Shown here piece after piece: positions 27,817 through 36,538 of a stretch of 64,000 nucleotides of DNA. Within the stretch, counting starts at the first letter, position 1, and each line of letters begins with the position of its first letter. The notes beneath the pieces were generated by a model that ran no database searches, was not told the DNA's origin, and saw only the letters and a list, made by a program, of their open reading frames with translations. The DNA lies in assembly GCF_014119005.1 (NCBI RefSeq), contig NZ_JACGYX010000006.1, positions 1-64,000 of the forward strand, in the 5' to 3' direction. The translations under genes were made by a program, and so were the position numbers. The stretch comes from Psychrobacter sp. GP33 (GTDB lineage: Bacteria; Pseudomonadota; Gammaproteobacteria; Pseudomonadales; Moraxellaceae).

Positions 27817-28320
27817 ATGTCTAACTTAACGTCAACGATCAATCAGTAGGATTATGAGTTTGATAATCTTGACCCGCGAACGACTCTACTTGATGTTTGT
27901 CGTCACCATCTATATATCACTGGACTGAAAAAAGGCTGCGATTATGGACAATGCGGCGCATGCACAATGCTTGTTAATGGACGGCGGATTAATTCATGCT
28001 TAACATGAGCAGTCATGCACGATAGTGATGATATTATTACTATTGAAGGTATTGAGTTACCTGAATCACTATTAGAGTTGCAGCAAGCTTCTAAAGACCA
28101 TGATGATGCGCTTCAGTATGGTTATTGCATGCCGAGTCAGGTTTGTTCAGCAACGGGATCAATATAAGAAATCAAATAATATTGGCCGAGTCATGTGACT
28201 ACTGCCTTGCAAAACCCCGATGGACTATTAGTGCAAGAAATTGCAGAACGTATGAGTGGTCATATCTGTCGTTGTTCGGTATATCCTAATATTATTAAAG
28301 CCATCTCACAAGTGCTGTAA
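27817..28320 (+). pseudogene. Degraded PaoA/YagT-like (2Fe-2S) subunit of a molybdopterin aldehyde/xanthine dehydrogenase
   Basis: One frame reads through 167 codons with four internal stops: TAG 27847, TGA 28006, TAA 28165 and TAA 28177. Between them the protein matches the small iron-sulfur subunit of xanthine oxidase-family enzymes such as E. coli PaoA (YagT): RTTLLDVCRHHL, KKGCDYGQCGACTMLVNGRR (plant-type 2Fe-2S Cys cluster), TIEGIELPESL, GYCMPSQVC and ERMSGHICRCSVYPNI. The Cys expected in Q-C-G-Y-C is Tyr (QYGYC), so the second cluster is damaged too. No frameshift is needed to align it. The FAD and molybdenum subunits that normally follow are missing. It is a relic of a lost periplasmic aldehyde oxidoreductase locus. 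Confidence 0.9.
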
Positions 28321-28474
28321 AAGCCAGTATCACATTCCTCTTCAATGACTGACAAGGCGTGTAATATCGGGACAGCCAATCTAACTATTAGCGGTTATTT
28401 GGTCACCGCCTCCTAACGAGGCACAAATTGGCAATGCTCACCCATTCTTAGCGTAATCTTAAAAGCTCATCTTG

Positions 28475-28627
28475 TCATTGACGTAGCTCTAAATCTTTTA
28501 ATTGAATATCTGATAGCTCAAACTGAGACTTGCTGGTCAAGGCAATGAGGTCTCCTTCTAGACGCGCCCTTTTGGGTGTGCTTAGCAGCAGATGGATATT
28601 GAAGTTATGATTATTATTATTTTTCAT
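28475..28627 (-). pseudogene. Short ORF or remnant of unknown identity
   Basis: A 50-codon minus-strand reading frame begins MKNNNNHNFNIHLLL and ends LKDLELRQ. After the TGA the same frame continues with plausible protein (QDELLRLR, stop, EWVSIAN) for about 20 codons, as if an older, longer gene had decayed by nonsense changes, like the neighbouring PaoA relic. I do not recognise it, and it may be chance. The rest of 28321-28780 holds nothing I can identify. Confidence 0.25.
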
Positions 28628-28784
28628 TATGCTTTTATGAATGTCAGAAAATAATTATCTGCCATATTGAAATTAAATCATATTTCTAGAATTAAGTGGT
28701 TCTATTATCGCAGTCTTATTAAGATGCTCTATTAATAAGTGTAATGGGATGGTTCGCTCGGGCTATATATATCGAAATATAAAA

Positions 28785-28823
28785 AATAATATTCTTTATT
28801 AATATTATTTGACCGTTGTCAAA
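28785..28823. promoter_or_regulatory. Two abutting inverted repeats upstream of the fimbrial operon
   Basis: AATAATATT-N7-AATATTATT (28785-28809) is directly followed by, and overlaps, TTTGAC-CGTT-GTCAAA (28808-28823). Both are perfect dyads about 190-220 bases upstream of the predicted pilin promoter. The second looks like a protein-binding operator. The first is pure A/T in its arms and could be chance in this AT-rich stretch. Confidence 0.35.
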
Positions 28824-29009
28824 AGAATATATGCTGAGTGGTCATTCGTTAGATATCAATGGTTTCTAAAAAAATAAATTAATAAACAAATGTTTAAATA
28901 GAATATTGGGAAATAGATTCTTATTCTTTATTATTATCATATTAATATATTTAATCGATATTTATCATATACTTATATTATTTTAGGTATTTTTCAGTAA
29001 TGACTAATG

Positions 29010-29038
29010 TTTACTTTTTATTAACCTAACTATACAAT
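29010..29038 (+). promoter_or_regulatory. Putative sigma-70 promoter of the fimbrial operon
   Basis: TTTACT at 29010-29015 (4/6) and TACAAT at 29033-29038 (5/6) are spaced by exactly 17 bases. The transcript would start near 29045, leaving a 5' leader of about 37 bases before the pilin ATG. No invertible-element repeats flank it. Confidence 0.5.
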
Positions 29039-29081
29039 ATGCCGAAGAAAACTTACAAATGTATTTCTTAGGGTAATAATT

Positions 29082-29615
29082 ATGAATAAATTTTTGATAG
29101 CAATTCCGTTATTAGCATTAGCAACTTCTACTGCATTTGCAGCTGATGGTACTATTACAATTAATGGTCAGGTTAAAGATAACACCTGTATCGTTAATGC
29201 TGGAACTACTAAAGATTTTACAGTAACACTTCCTACTGTTTCTAAGCAGGTGCTAGCAGTTGCTGGTGATACTGCAGGTCGTACACCTTTTACTATTAAC
29301 CTAACTGGTTGTACAGCAGGTAGTAAAGTTGCTACTTATTTTGAGCCAGGCGCAACTGTTGATTTCAATACTGGTCGTTTAAACAACGCAACTGGTACTG
29401 CTACTAACGTTCAAGTCCAACTATTAGGTTCAGAAAATACTGTTATTCCAGTATTAGCTGCAGGGGCTGGTGGCATTCAGGCTAATTCACAATTGGTAGA
29501 TGTGAGTGGCGGTGGTTCAGCGGATCTTAATTACTATGCTCAATACTATGCTACTGGCGCTTCAACTCCTGGTAGTGTTGCAACAACTGTAAAATATACA
29601 ATCATTTATCAGTAA
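29082..29615 (+). CDS. Major fimbrial subunit (type 1 pilin family)
   Basis: A 177-residue chaperone-usher pilin. It has a 20-residue Sec signal (cut after TAFA), then ADGTITINGQVKDNTC as the donor-strand extension and start of the Ig-like pilin fold, the disulfide pair Cys36-Cys77 (NTCIVN and LTGCTAGS), and a C-terminal strand ending KYTIIYQ with the penultimate tyrosine recognised by chaperones. The mature protein is Thr/Ala/Gly/Val-rich, as is usual. A good promoter precedes it and a terminator hairpin follows directly, so it should be the most expressed gene of the operon. Codon and base composition look more AT-rich than in the flanking housekeeping genes. Confidence 0.92.
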   Translation: MNKFLIAIPLLALATSTAFAADGTITINGQVKDNTCIVNAGTTKDFTVTLPTVSKQVLAVAGDTAGRTPFTINLTGCTAGSKVATYFEPGATVDFNTGRLNNATGTATNVQVQLLGSENTVIPVLAAGAGGIQANSQLVDVSGGGSADLNYYAQYYATGASTPGSVATTVKYTIIYQ

Positions 29616-29631
29616 TCTTGCATTAGATTAG

Positions 29632-29669
29632 AAAGAGCTAGGATAAGTAACAGGCCTAGCTCTTTTTTT
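29632..29669 (+). terminator. Terminator between pilin and chaperone genes (probable attenuator)
   Basis: An 11-bp perfect stem AAAGAGCTAGG / CCTAGCTCTTT with a 12-base loop is followed by a run of seven to eight T. It lies 16 bases after the pilin stop and 22 before the chaperone start. Since chaperone, usher and adhesin genes follow in the same direction with no clear promoter of their own, it probably passes only a fraction of transcripts. Confidence 0.85.
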
Positions 29670-29691
29670 GTTCTCAACTAGAGATAATTAT

Positions 29692-30417
29692 ATGTCTTTA
29701 AAGCACTTATTTTATAAAACCTGTTTAATCGCGCTTTTAACGCCTTTTAGTTTAGTTAACGCGGAAATCATTATTCATGGTACTCGTGCTGTTTATCCTT
29801 CTGATGCACGTGAGATTACTTTGCAATTGAGCAATGATGGAAAAAGCCCATCTTTAGTACAAGTATGGATTGATGAAGGCGATCCAAAATCGACCCCCGA
29901 TCAATCAAAAGCGCCTTTTATTCTCACACCTCCTATCTCACGTGTAGAGGCTCAAAAAGGTCAATTTATACGTATAACCAGTTTACCTACAGCAAATGCG
30001 CTAAGTAAAACGGAAGAAAGCTTATTTTGGTTAAACGTATTAGACATACCACCCAAACCTTCTACAAAAGATAAAACAGCTGCCCCTGATAACTTTTTAC
30101 AATTGGCTGTTCGCTCACGCATTAAGCTTTTTTATCGCCCTAGCAATATAAAACAAGATGTGACCCTAGCTCCTGAAAAAATTCAGTGGAGCAGTAAAGG
30201 CTCTAATCTACTGGCCAAAAATCCAACCCCTTTTTATATAACAATAACTGCTATCAACCAAGAAAATTCAGGCAAAAATATTGATATATTGTCAGAAGGT
30301 TTGATGCTAAAGCCTTTTTCTGAACAGAGTATTTTATTAAAAAGTCCTAGCACGCAGAGTATGACGTTCACCACCATTAATGACTATGGCGGACGTGTAC
30401 ACCATAAAATTAAATAA
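29692..30417 (+). CDS. Fimbrial periplasmic chaperone (PapD/FimC family)
   Basis: A 241-residue PapD-like chaperone that folds pilins by donor-strand complementation and delivers them to the usher. It has a 24-residue signal (cut after LVNA), domain 1 with GTRAVYPSDAREITLQLSND, SLVQVWIDEGDP, FILTPPISRVEA and the G1-region LFWLNVLDIPPKP, then RSRIKLFYRP leading into domain 2. The conserved Arg at the strand A1/B1 region and Lys of RSRIKLFYRP fit the pilin-carboxylate-binding pair. A TTG at 29668 would extend the protein into the terminator, so ATG 29692 with GAGATA upstream is used. It is 71 bases before the usher gene. Confidence 0.92.
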   Translation: MSLKHLFYKTCLIALLTPFSLVNAEIIIHGTRAVYPSDAREITLQLSNDGKSPSLVQVWIDEGDPKSTPDQSKAPFILTPPISRVEAQKGQFIRITSLPTANALSKTEESLFWLNVLDIPPKPSTKDKTAAPDNFLQLAVRSRIKLFYRPSNIKQDVTLAPEKIQWSSKGSNLLAKNPTPFYITITAINQENSGKNIDILSEGLMLKPFSEQSILLKSPSTQSMTFTTINDYGGRVHHKIK

Positions 30418-30488
30418 ATTTCCTTTTTTTGATATCTAAGTTCACATAATCCAAAGACCTATTAGACTCTTAATAGGATGGCTATGCT

Positions 30489-33044
30489 ATGAAGAATACC
30501 TTACATAATTATAGGCATGTTAAGCGATATACTAGATATTGTTTGGCTTGTGGAGTGATTACTTTTAGCATATCAACTTTGGCGACTGCTAGTGATATTG
30601 ATGAAGGTTCTACTGCCAAAATAGCAGAGTTCAACTCTGATTTCCTAATCGGTGATGCCAAAAATATTGACATCAATCGCTTCGCATATGGTAATGCTAT
30701 TTTACCGGGTCATTACAACGTAGATGTTTATGTGAATAATAATTGGTTTAGCAGAAATCAAATAGTATTTAAAACCTCTGAGAATGATAAAAATTCATAT
30801 ACTTGCTTTTCATCAAAGCAGTTACTTGAATACGGTATAAAAGCAGAACTTATTAAAGAAAGACTTGCAGTAAATAATGAAAGCTGTCAAAAGCTTGACG
30901 AATGGGTTCAAGATTCTTTTTATGAGTTCGATACGTCAAAATTAAGATTTGATATCTCCATACCACAAATTGCAATGGAAAAAAATGCGCAAGGGTACGT
31001 TGATCCAAGTGTTTGGGAGCGTGGGATTAAAGCAGCATTTGTATCTTACAATGCAAGCGTTTATAAGAGCTATGACAAGTCAGAAAATAGCGAAGACAAT
31101 ACCAATGCGTTTTTGTCCTTAAACACCGGTGCAAACATTGCAGATTGGCAGATTCGCCACAATGGTCAGTGGAAGTGGGAAGTGGGGACTAAGAATAAAG
31201 ACTCTCTATCAACTTATGATTCTATCAGCACCTATGCACAACGCGCTTTTCCTGAGTACCGAGGCGTCTTAACGCTTGGCGATAGTTTTACCAATGGTGA
31301 CATATTCAATTCATTTGGATATCGTGGTGCAGAGTTTTCTAGTGACGATCGCATGCTACCTAATAGTATGCTTGGCTATGCACCACGAATCCGAGGTAAT
31401 GCTAAAACCAACGCTAAAGTTGAAATTCGGCAGCAAGGTCAGCTGATTTACCAAACCACAGTTGCTGCGGGAAGTTTTGAGATTAATGACTTATATCCTA
31501 CGGGATTTGGTGGTGAGCTAGAAGTTTCTATTCTAGAAGCCAACGGGGACATTCAGAAATACTCGATTCCTTATGCTTCAGTAGCTCAAATGCTGCGTCC
31601 AGGAATGAGTCGTTATTCATTAATGACGGGTAAAATCCGTGATGCTGATATCGATGCTGATCCGTTCATTATCCAAGGTCAATATCAACGCGGAATCAAT
31701 AACTACATAACAGCTTATGGTGGAATTCAAGGTTCAGAAGACTATAAAGCCCTTACTTTAGGAAGTGCTTTTGCAACGCCAATAGGGGCAGTTGCATTAG
31801 ATGTCACTCACTCTCAAGCAGGATTTGATCGTCGTGAGAAAGAGAAAGGTCAAAGTTACCGTCTCAGTTATAGCAAGCTAATCACACCAACAGATACTAA
31901 CTTAACCTTGGCAGCGTATCGTTATTCAACCGAAAATTATTATAATTTACGTGATGCCTTACTGGCTCAAGAAATAGAAAGAAATGGCGTAGGCTCTGGT
32001 TCTTTCGGCAAACAACGCAGCGAGCTTCAAGTAACATTAAACCAAGGATTGCCCACTAATTGGGGCAATCTCTATGCGACTGGCTCTTGGATAGATTACT
32101 GGGACCGTCAAGAGAACTCAAAGCAATATCAGGTCGGGTATAGTAATAATTATCGTAATCTCAATTATGGGGTGTCAGCTATTAGAAGAATGGTAGAGAA
32201 TAGTGCGACGAACCAAACTGAAGATGACACTGAGTATATGCTAACCCTATCACTACCCCTTTCATTCAAACGCAATTCTATAAATTTAAATTCAGTTCAT
32301 ACTCAAGACAATACTACTGTCGGTATGAGTGGAGTGGTAGGAGATCGTTTTAATTATGGTGCTTCGGTATCCACAAATTATGAAGACAGTCCAAACTTAA
32401 ACGTTAATGCACAATACCGTACAAACTTTACTACTTTAGGCGGTTCATACGGCACCTCAAATCAGTTCGAACAAGTTTCACTAACAGCTAGAGGAAATAT
32501 TGTTGCTCATGCTGATGGTATTGTTTTTGGTCCAGACCAAGGGCAAACGATGGTCTTAGTCTATGCGCCTGATGCTACAGGCGCTAAAGTAAATAACACC
32601 AATGGTTTGACCATTAATAAATCAGGCTATGCCGTAATCCCATATGTGACGCCTTATCGTTTGAATGAGATTGTTTTAGATCCAGAAGGTATGTCTTTAG
32701 ATATAGAATTAGATGGTACGAGTCAACGCATAGCACCTTATGCTGGCTCAATTTCAAAGGTTGATTTTGTAACTAAGTCAGGAAAGGCTTTATATATTCG
32801 CAGCTCAAATACAAAGGGTGGTACATTGCCATTTGCAGCCGAGGTATTTGACTCAAAAGGCGAGTATGTTGGTATGGTTGCTCAAGGTAGCTTGGTCTAT
32901 TTACGTACTAATACTTTAGCGGATACAGTAACAGTAAAGTGGGGAGAATCACAAAATGAACAATGCAATATACAATATGATGTCACCACTCAAGCACTGC
33001 AGAATAAGGAAAATATGTTGATGTTAGAAGGTTTATGCCAATGA
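30489..33044 (+). CDS. Outer-membrane fimbrial usher (FimD/PapC family)
   Basis: An 851-residue usher that forms the outer-membrane pore through which fimbriae are assembled. After a signal region of about 34 residues comes the N-terminal chaperone-binding domain (FNSDFLIGDAKNIDINRF, GHYNVDVYVNNNWF), the 24-strand barrel with its plug domain (RIRGNAKTNAKVEIRQQG, YPTGFGGELEVSILEANG), and C-terminal domains (VLVYAPDATGAKVNNTNG, PYRLNEIVLDPEG, GTLPFAAEVFDSKGEYVGMV). Length and order are typical. AGGAT lies about 10 bases before ATG 30489. The stop overlaps the adhesin start as ATGA, indicating coupling. Confidence 0.95.
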   Translation: MKNTLHNYRHVKRYTRYCLACGVITFSISTLATASDIDEGSTAKIAEFNSDFLIGDAKNIDINRFAYGNAILPGHYNVDVYVNNNWFSRNQIVFKTSENDKNSYTCFSSKQLLEYGIKAELIKERLAVNNESCQKLDEWVQDSFYEFDTSKLRFDISIPQIAMEKNAQGYVDPSVWERGIKAAFVSYNASVYKSYDKSENSEDNTNAFLSLNTGANIADWQIRHNGQWKWEVGTKNKDSLSTYDSISTYAQRAFPEYRGVLTLGDSFTNGDIFNSFGYRGAEFSSDDRMLPNSMLGYAPRIRGNAKTNAKVEIRQQGQLIYQTTVAAGSFEINDLYPTGFGGELEVSILEANGDIQKYSIPYASVAQMLRPGMSRYSLMTGKIRDADIDADPFIIQGQYQRGINNYITAYGGIQGSEDYKALTLGSAFATPIGAVALDVTHSQAGFDRREKEKGQSYRLSYSKLITPTDTNLTLAAYRYSTENYYNLRDALLAQEIERNGVGSGSFGKQRSELQVTLNQGLPTNWGNLYATGSWIDYWDRQENSKQYQVGYSNNYRNLNYGVSAIRRMVENSATNQTEDDTEYMLTLSLPLSFKRNSINLNSVHTQDNTTVGMSGVVGDRFNYGASVSTNYEDSPNLNVNAQYRTNFTTLGGSYGTSNQFEQVSLTARGNIVAHADGIVFGPDQGQTMVLVYAPDATGAKVNNTNGLTINKSGYAVIPYVTPYRLNEIVLDPEGMSLDIELDGTSQRIAPYAGSISKVDFVTKSGKALYIRSSNTKGGTLPFAAEVFDSKGEYVGMVAQGSLVYLRTNTLADTVTVKWGESQNEQCNIQYDVTTQALQNKENMLMLEGLCQ

Positions 33045-34060
33045 ACTATAAAATCTTAAATAGTGTTTTTTTATTGATAGGCTGTACTTTAAGTTTGGAA
33101 GGATATGCAGCCTGTACAGCGGACAGAGGGTTTACAACCGTTGATATCAGTATGAATGTTGGCAGAGTAGTGGTTAGACCAAGCGATGCAGTTGGAACTG
33201 TTTTGCGTCGTGCTTCTTTTCCTATTACTCCTAATAGCTCTAAGATTACTTGTAACAACTCTGGAGGAATAATCCAAGCGGTTCTTTCAAAAAATCCTAC
33301 ATTAAGTGTTGCAGGTGGTGAGTCTGTATACAATACGAATATTCAAGGGATTGGTATCCGCTTGTATCGGGATGCGGGGAGTGGTTCAGTTTTTTCTGGT
33401 TATTATCCTTATAGCAGAAACTTGAATGCTAACCAGGGCTATACATTGGGTGCTGGGTTTTTTGTTATTGAAATTATTAAAACAGCTGCTTCGACAGGAT
33501 CAGGAGCCCTTAGTCCAGGTATGTACAGTAGTTATCATTCGCGTGATGACGTCAGCAAGCCTTTCTTAACAAGTACAGTGTATGGTAATGCCATTACGAT
33601 TGCCTCATCATCATGTCAGCTTTTAGGAGATATTAATAAAACTGTCCAACTACCTACTGTAAATAAACCTGGTTTTAAAGGCATAGGCTCTACACAAGGG
33701 ACTCAAGCTTTTGATTTAAATTTTTTATGTAATGGTGGTGCAAATCCAACAGATTATGAAGAAAGTAATAAAATCAGTTTGAATTTTGAATATACAGCAG
33801 CGGCTAATACAACTAATGTTTTGGCTAATAATGCACCTATATCAACACGAGCAGGCGGCGTTGGCATTCAGCTGAAAACGAATTATAACAATGTAAGTAA
33901 AATAATTGCAAAAAATGAAAAGCTTGTATTAGGAACTGTTAAATCCAATCAAAATATTCAATATAATGTTCCATTAAGTGCAAGTTATTATCAAACTGAT
34001 GCAGTTGTTACTCCAGGAAAAGTTAGCTCGGTGGCAACTGTAACTATTCAATATGAGTGA
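33041..34060 (+). CDS. Two-domain fimbrial tip adhesin
   Basis: A 339-residue fimbrial protein about twice the length of the pilin, as expected for a tip adhesin. A 23-residue signal (cut after EGYA) is followed by an N-terminal domain (about 24-190) with a Cys pair (ACTADRG, ITCNNSGG), probably the receptor-binding lectin-like domain, and a C-terminal pilin domain starting near SSSCQLLGDINKTVQLP with a second Cys in NFLCNGG and ending SSVATVTIQYE. It is last in the operon, a usual place for the adhesin. ATG 33041 overlaps the usher stop; an ATG six bases earlier at 33035 is less well spaced from AGAAGG. The receptor is unknown. Confidence 0.85.
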   Translation: MNYKILNSVFLLIGCTLSLEGYAACTADRGFTTVDISMNVGRVVVRPSDAVGTVLRRASFPITPNSSKITCNNSGGIIQAVLSKNPTLSVAGGESVYNTNIQGIGIRLYRDAGSGSVFSGYYPYSRNLNANQGYTLGAGFFVIEIIKTAASTGSGALSPGMYSSYHSRDDVSKPFLTSTVYGNAITIASSSCQLLGDINKTVQLPTVNKPGFKGIGSTQGTQAFDLNFLCNGGANPTDYEESNKISLNFEYTAAANTTNVLANNAPISTRAGGVGIQLKTNYNNVSKIIAKNEKLVLGTVKSNQNIQYNVPLSASYYQTDAVVTPGKVSSVATVTIQYE

Positions 34061-34310
34061 TTGAACATCTCACAGCTTACATTTTTTACTAACTGATGAC
34101 TGTGCTTACAACGGTACTTATCACAAACTAAAAGTTACTTAATCTTTCATCGAAAAAATCAATGCATGTACACCATGAAATACAACTTCATAATTTTGAT
34201 AATTCGATCTGCTATTGTATATATGTCAGAGTCGAAAGTTAAAGTCATAACTAAGGTGACGAGCCGATTCAGTCAGCATTATCTAATTAATACGCTTCTT
34301 ATTTTTAACC

Positions 34311-34351
34311 AAAAAAATCCTTCGTCATCTTAAAGAGATGGCGAAGGATTT
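34311..34351 (-). terminator. glmS terminator
   Basis: A 16-bp stem (34315-34330 with 34336-34351, one G-U pair) with a 5-base loop is followed on the minus strand by seven T. It lies about 105 bases beyond the glmS stop codon. The plus strand lacks a T-run, so it does not obviously end the fimbrial operon. The rest of 34061-34456 is AT-rich without a gene. Confidence 0.85.
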
Positions 34352-34456
34352 GTCATATAGAATAAGAAATGATTAATAATGGTCATTAACCGCATAGATA
34401 ACTAATTTCTTAAATAACTAATGGTTCAATAGCGATTAAAAATCAATAAGTATCTC

Positions 34457-36301
34457 TTATTCAACCGTCACTGATTTAGCAAGGTTACGCGGTTGATCAA
34501 CGTCTGTGCCGCGCATGACGGCAACATGATAGGACAGTAATTGTACTGGCACGCTATATACGATTGGCGCAAGCGTTTCGCAAACGTCTGGTACATAAAC
34601 AACATGCATACGGTCTTCGGCAACCATCTTGCTCGATTCGCTGGCGAAGATAAATAGTTCACCGTGGCGCGCATGTACCTCTTGCATATTGGCTTTAAGC
34701 TTATCAAACATGCTATCTTTTGGTGCAAGTACGACGATAGGCATATCCTTATCGACAAGGGCTAAAGGACCATGTTTTAGCTCGCCAGCTGCATAGCCTT
34801 CCGCATGGATATAGGAGATTTCTTTAAGCTTTAACGCACCTTCTAAAGCAATCGGAAATTGCAGACCACGACCTAAGAACAGGCAGCTCTTTTTATCCTC
34901 AAAGCTTTCACTCATCGCTTTGATATCGTTATCAAGGTGCAAGCTGGCATAAAGCTGACCGGGTAGCTTTTGTAGCTCACCAAGTAATTCAGTCAAACGT
35001 GCGCTATCAATTCGTGACTGAGTCATGCCAATTTTGAGCACCAATAACATTAAAGCAGCAAGTTGAGTGGTAAAGGCTTTTGTTGACGCCACACCAATCT
35101 CAGGACCAGCAAGCGTTGGCAAAAAGATATCCGTCTCGCGTACTAAAGATGAGGTTGGTACGTTACATAAGGCTAAGCTGACCAATCCTGCTGGATTCTG
35201 CTTCTGGGTATCACGTAATGCGGATAAGGTATCTGCTGTTTCACCCGATTGCGAGATACAAATCACTAGAGAGTTATCAACGACGACCGGATTGCGATAG
35301 CGGAACTCACTTGCGACTTCAACAGAGCAGGGCAGACGGGTTAGATTTTCAAACCAATATTTGGCAACCATACCGGCGTGATAGCTGGTACCACAAGCAA
35401 TGACTTGGATATGACGTACACCAGCCAGCTGAGCGTTGTGACGCTGTAAAAAGTCATCACTTAGTTTTGAGGTTTCGTTATTATCAATAGCCATCTCAAG
35501 CGTACGGGCGACTGCATCAGGCTGCTCGTAGATTTCTTTGAGCATATAGTGCTTAAATTCGCCCTTATCGGCATTGTGTTGCTCGGCATCGATTTCATGA
35601 ATTTTGCGACTGACTTCAACGCCATCAGCATAAACGGTAATGCGATTGCGTGTTAATTTGGCAATATCGCCTTCTTCTAAATACATGAAGCGATTAGTCA
35701 CTGGTAACAAAGCCAATTGATCCGAGGCAATAAAGTTCTCGCCAATACCTACGCCAATCACTAATGGTGATCCTAGGCGAACGGTTATTAGTTCTTCTGG
35801 ACTGTCTACATGGACAATGCCTAATGCAAATGCGCCATGAAGCATTGGAATGACTGCGCGAACGGCCTCTAATAAATCAGGGGTACTCTGATACAAATCA
35901 TTGATTAAATGAGCGACCACTTCAGTATCAGTTTGTGAAGTAAATTCATAACCTTTAGCAATTAATTCTTCTTTTAACTCGGCATAGTTTTCAACAATAC
36001 CGTTATGAACCACGGCGATTTTTCCAGATACATGTGGGTGCGCATTACGCTGCGCAGGCTCGCCATGCGTTGCCCAGCGCGTATGAGCAATACCGATATG
36101 ACCATCAAAAAATTCTGGGTTCACCGCAACGGCATCGACCAATGCTTGTACTTTACCCACTTGGCGCTCACGATGGAGCTCGCCATCACGAATAACGGTC
36201 AGACCCGCAGAATCATAACCGCGATATTCAAGGCGCTTTAGACCTTCAAGTAAGATATTGGCAATATTACGCTCAGCAACTGCGCCGACTATTCCACACA
36301 T
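34457..36301 (-). CDS. glmS: Glutamine-fructose-6-phosphate aminotransferase (isomerizing)
   Basis: GlmS makes glucosamine 6-phosphate from fructose 6-phosphate and glutamine, the entry step to peptidoglycan and LPS amino sugars, in the cytoplasm. The 614-residue protein has the N-terminal glutaminase domain (catalytic Cys after the initiator: MCGIVGAV; RGYDSAG, HTRWATHG, HNGIVENY) and two SIS domains (VIACGTSYHAGMV, ISQSGETADTL, LGRGLQFPIALEGALKLKE, ending PRNLAKSVTVE). Length is normal. It lies 237 bases downstream of glmU on the same strand. No glmS ribozyme is expected or seen, as that is a Gram-positive feature. Its own terminator follows. Confidence 0.97.
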   Translation of the reverse strand: MCGIVGAVAERNIANILLEGLKRLEYRGYDSAGLTVIRDGELHRERQVGKVQALVDAVAVNPEFFDGHIGIAHTRWATHGEPAQRNAHPHVSGKIAVVHNGIVENYAELKEELIAKGYEFTSQTDTEVVAHLINDLYQSTPDLLEAVRAVIPMLHGAFALGIVHVDSPEELITVRLGSPLVIGVGIGENFIASDQLALLPVTNRFMYLEEGDIAKLTRNRITVYADGVEVSRKIHEIDAEQHNADKGEFKHYMLKEIYEQPDAVARTLEMAIDNNETSKLSDDFLQRHNAQLAGVRHIQVIACGTSYHAGMVAKYWFENLTRLPCSVEVASEFRYRNPVVVDNSLVICISQSGETADTLSALRDTQKQNPAGLVSLALCNVPTSSLVRETDIFLPTLAGPEIGVASTKAFTTQLAALMLLVLKIGMTQSRIDSARLTELLGELQKLPGQLYASLHLDNDIKAMSESFEDKKSCLFLGRGLQFPIALEGALKLKEISYIHAEGYAAGELKHGPLALVDKDMPIVVLAPKDSMFDKLKANMQEVHARHGELFIFASESSKMVAEDRMHVVYVPDVCETLAPIVYSVPVQLLSYHVAVMRGTDVDQPRNLAKSVTVE

Positions 36302-36538
36302 GGCTAATCCTTAATTAAAATAGAGTTTATAAAATGTAGGTTATAAAAGAGGTTATAAAATAAATGCGCAAGTATAGATAACAAATACTGATAAAAAGAC
36401 GAAGACCAATACTGAAACATACACAGACGCGTCAAATCAATGAAACGCAGGCTACGCAGTCTATAAATACGATTAAGCAGCCCCACAAAAAATTGCCGCG
36501 CTGCTTAGTATTCATTAATGACGGTTCGCTATGCCTGT

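Noticed and set aside
27817..28320. Stop-codon reassignment or recoding in the PaoA-like frame
   Set aside because: The frame has TAG, TGA and TAA stops, all used normally as terminators by neighbouring genes, and a cluster Cys is also lost, so simple gene death explains it.
28785..29081. Invertible promoter (fim switch) upstream of the pilin gene
   Set aside because: No pair of inverted repeats flanks the predicted promoter at a few hundred bases, and no tyrosine recombinase gene lies nearby.
34457..36301. Possible glmS ribozyme
   Set aside because: The known ribozyme is a feature of Gram-positive glmS leaders. The 237-base leader here shows no obvious core, and glmUS in gammaproteobacteria is controlled by other means.
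36304..36486. A 60-codon minus-strand ORF between glmU and glmS
   Set aside because: It has no Shine-Dalgarno sequence, a Leu/Tyr/Arg-biased random-looking sequence and no recognisable signal or motif; it more likely reflects the AT-rich glmS leader.
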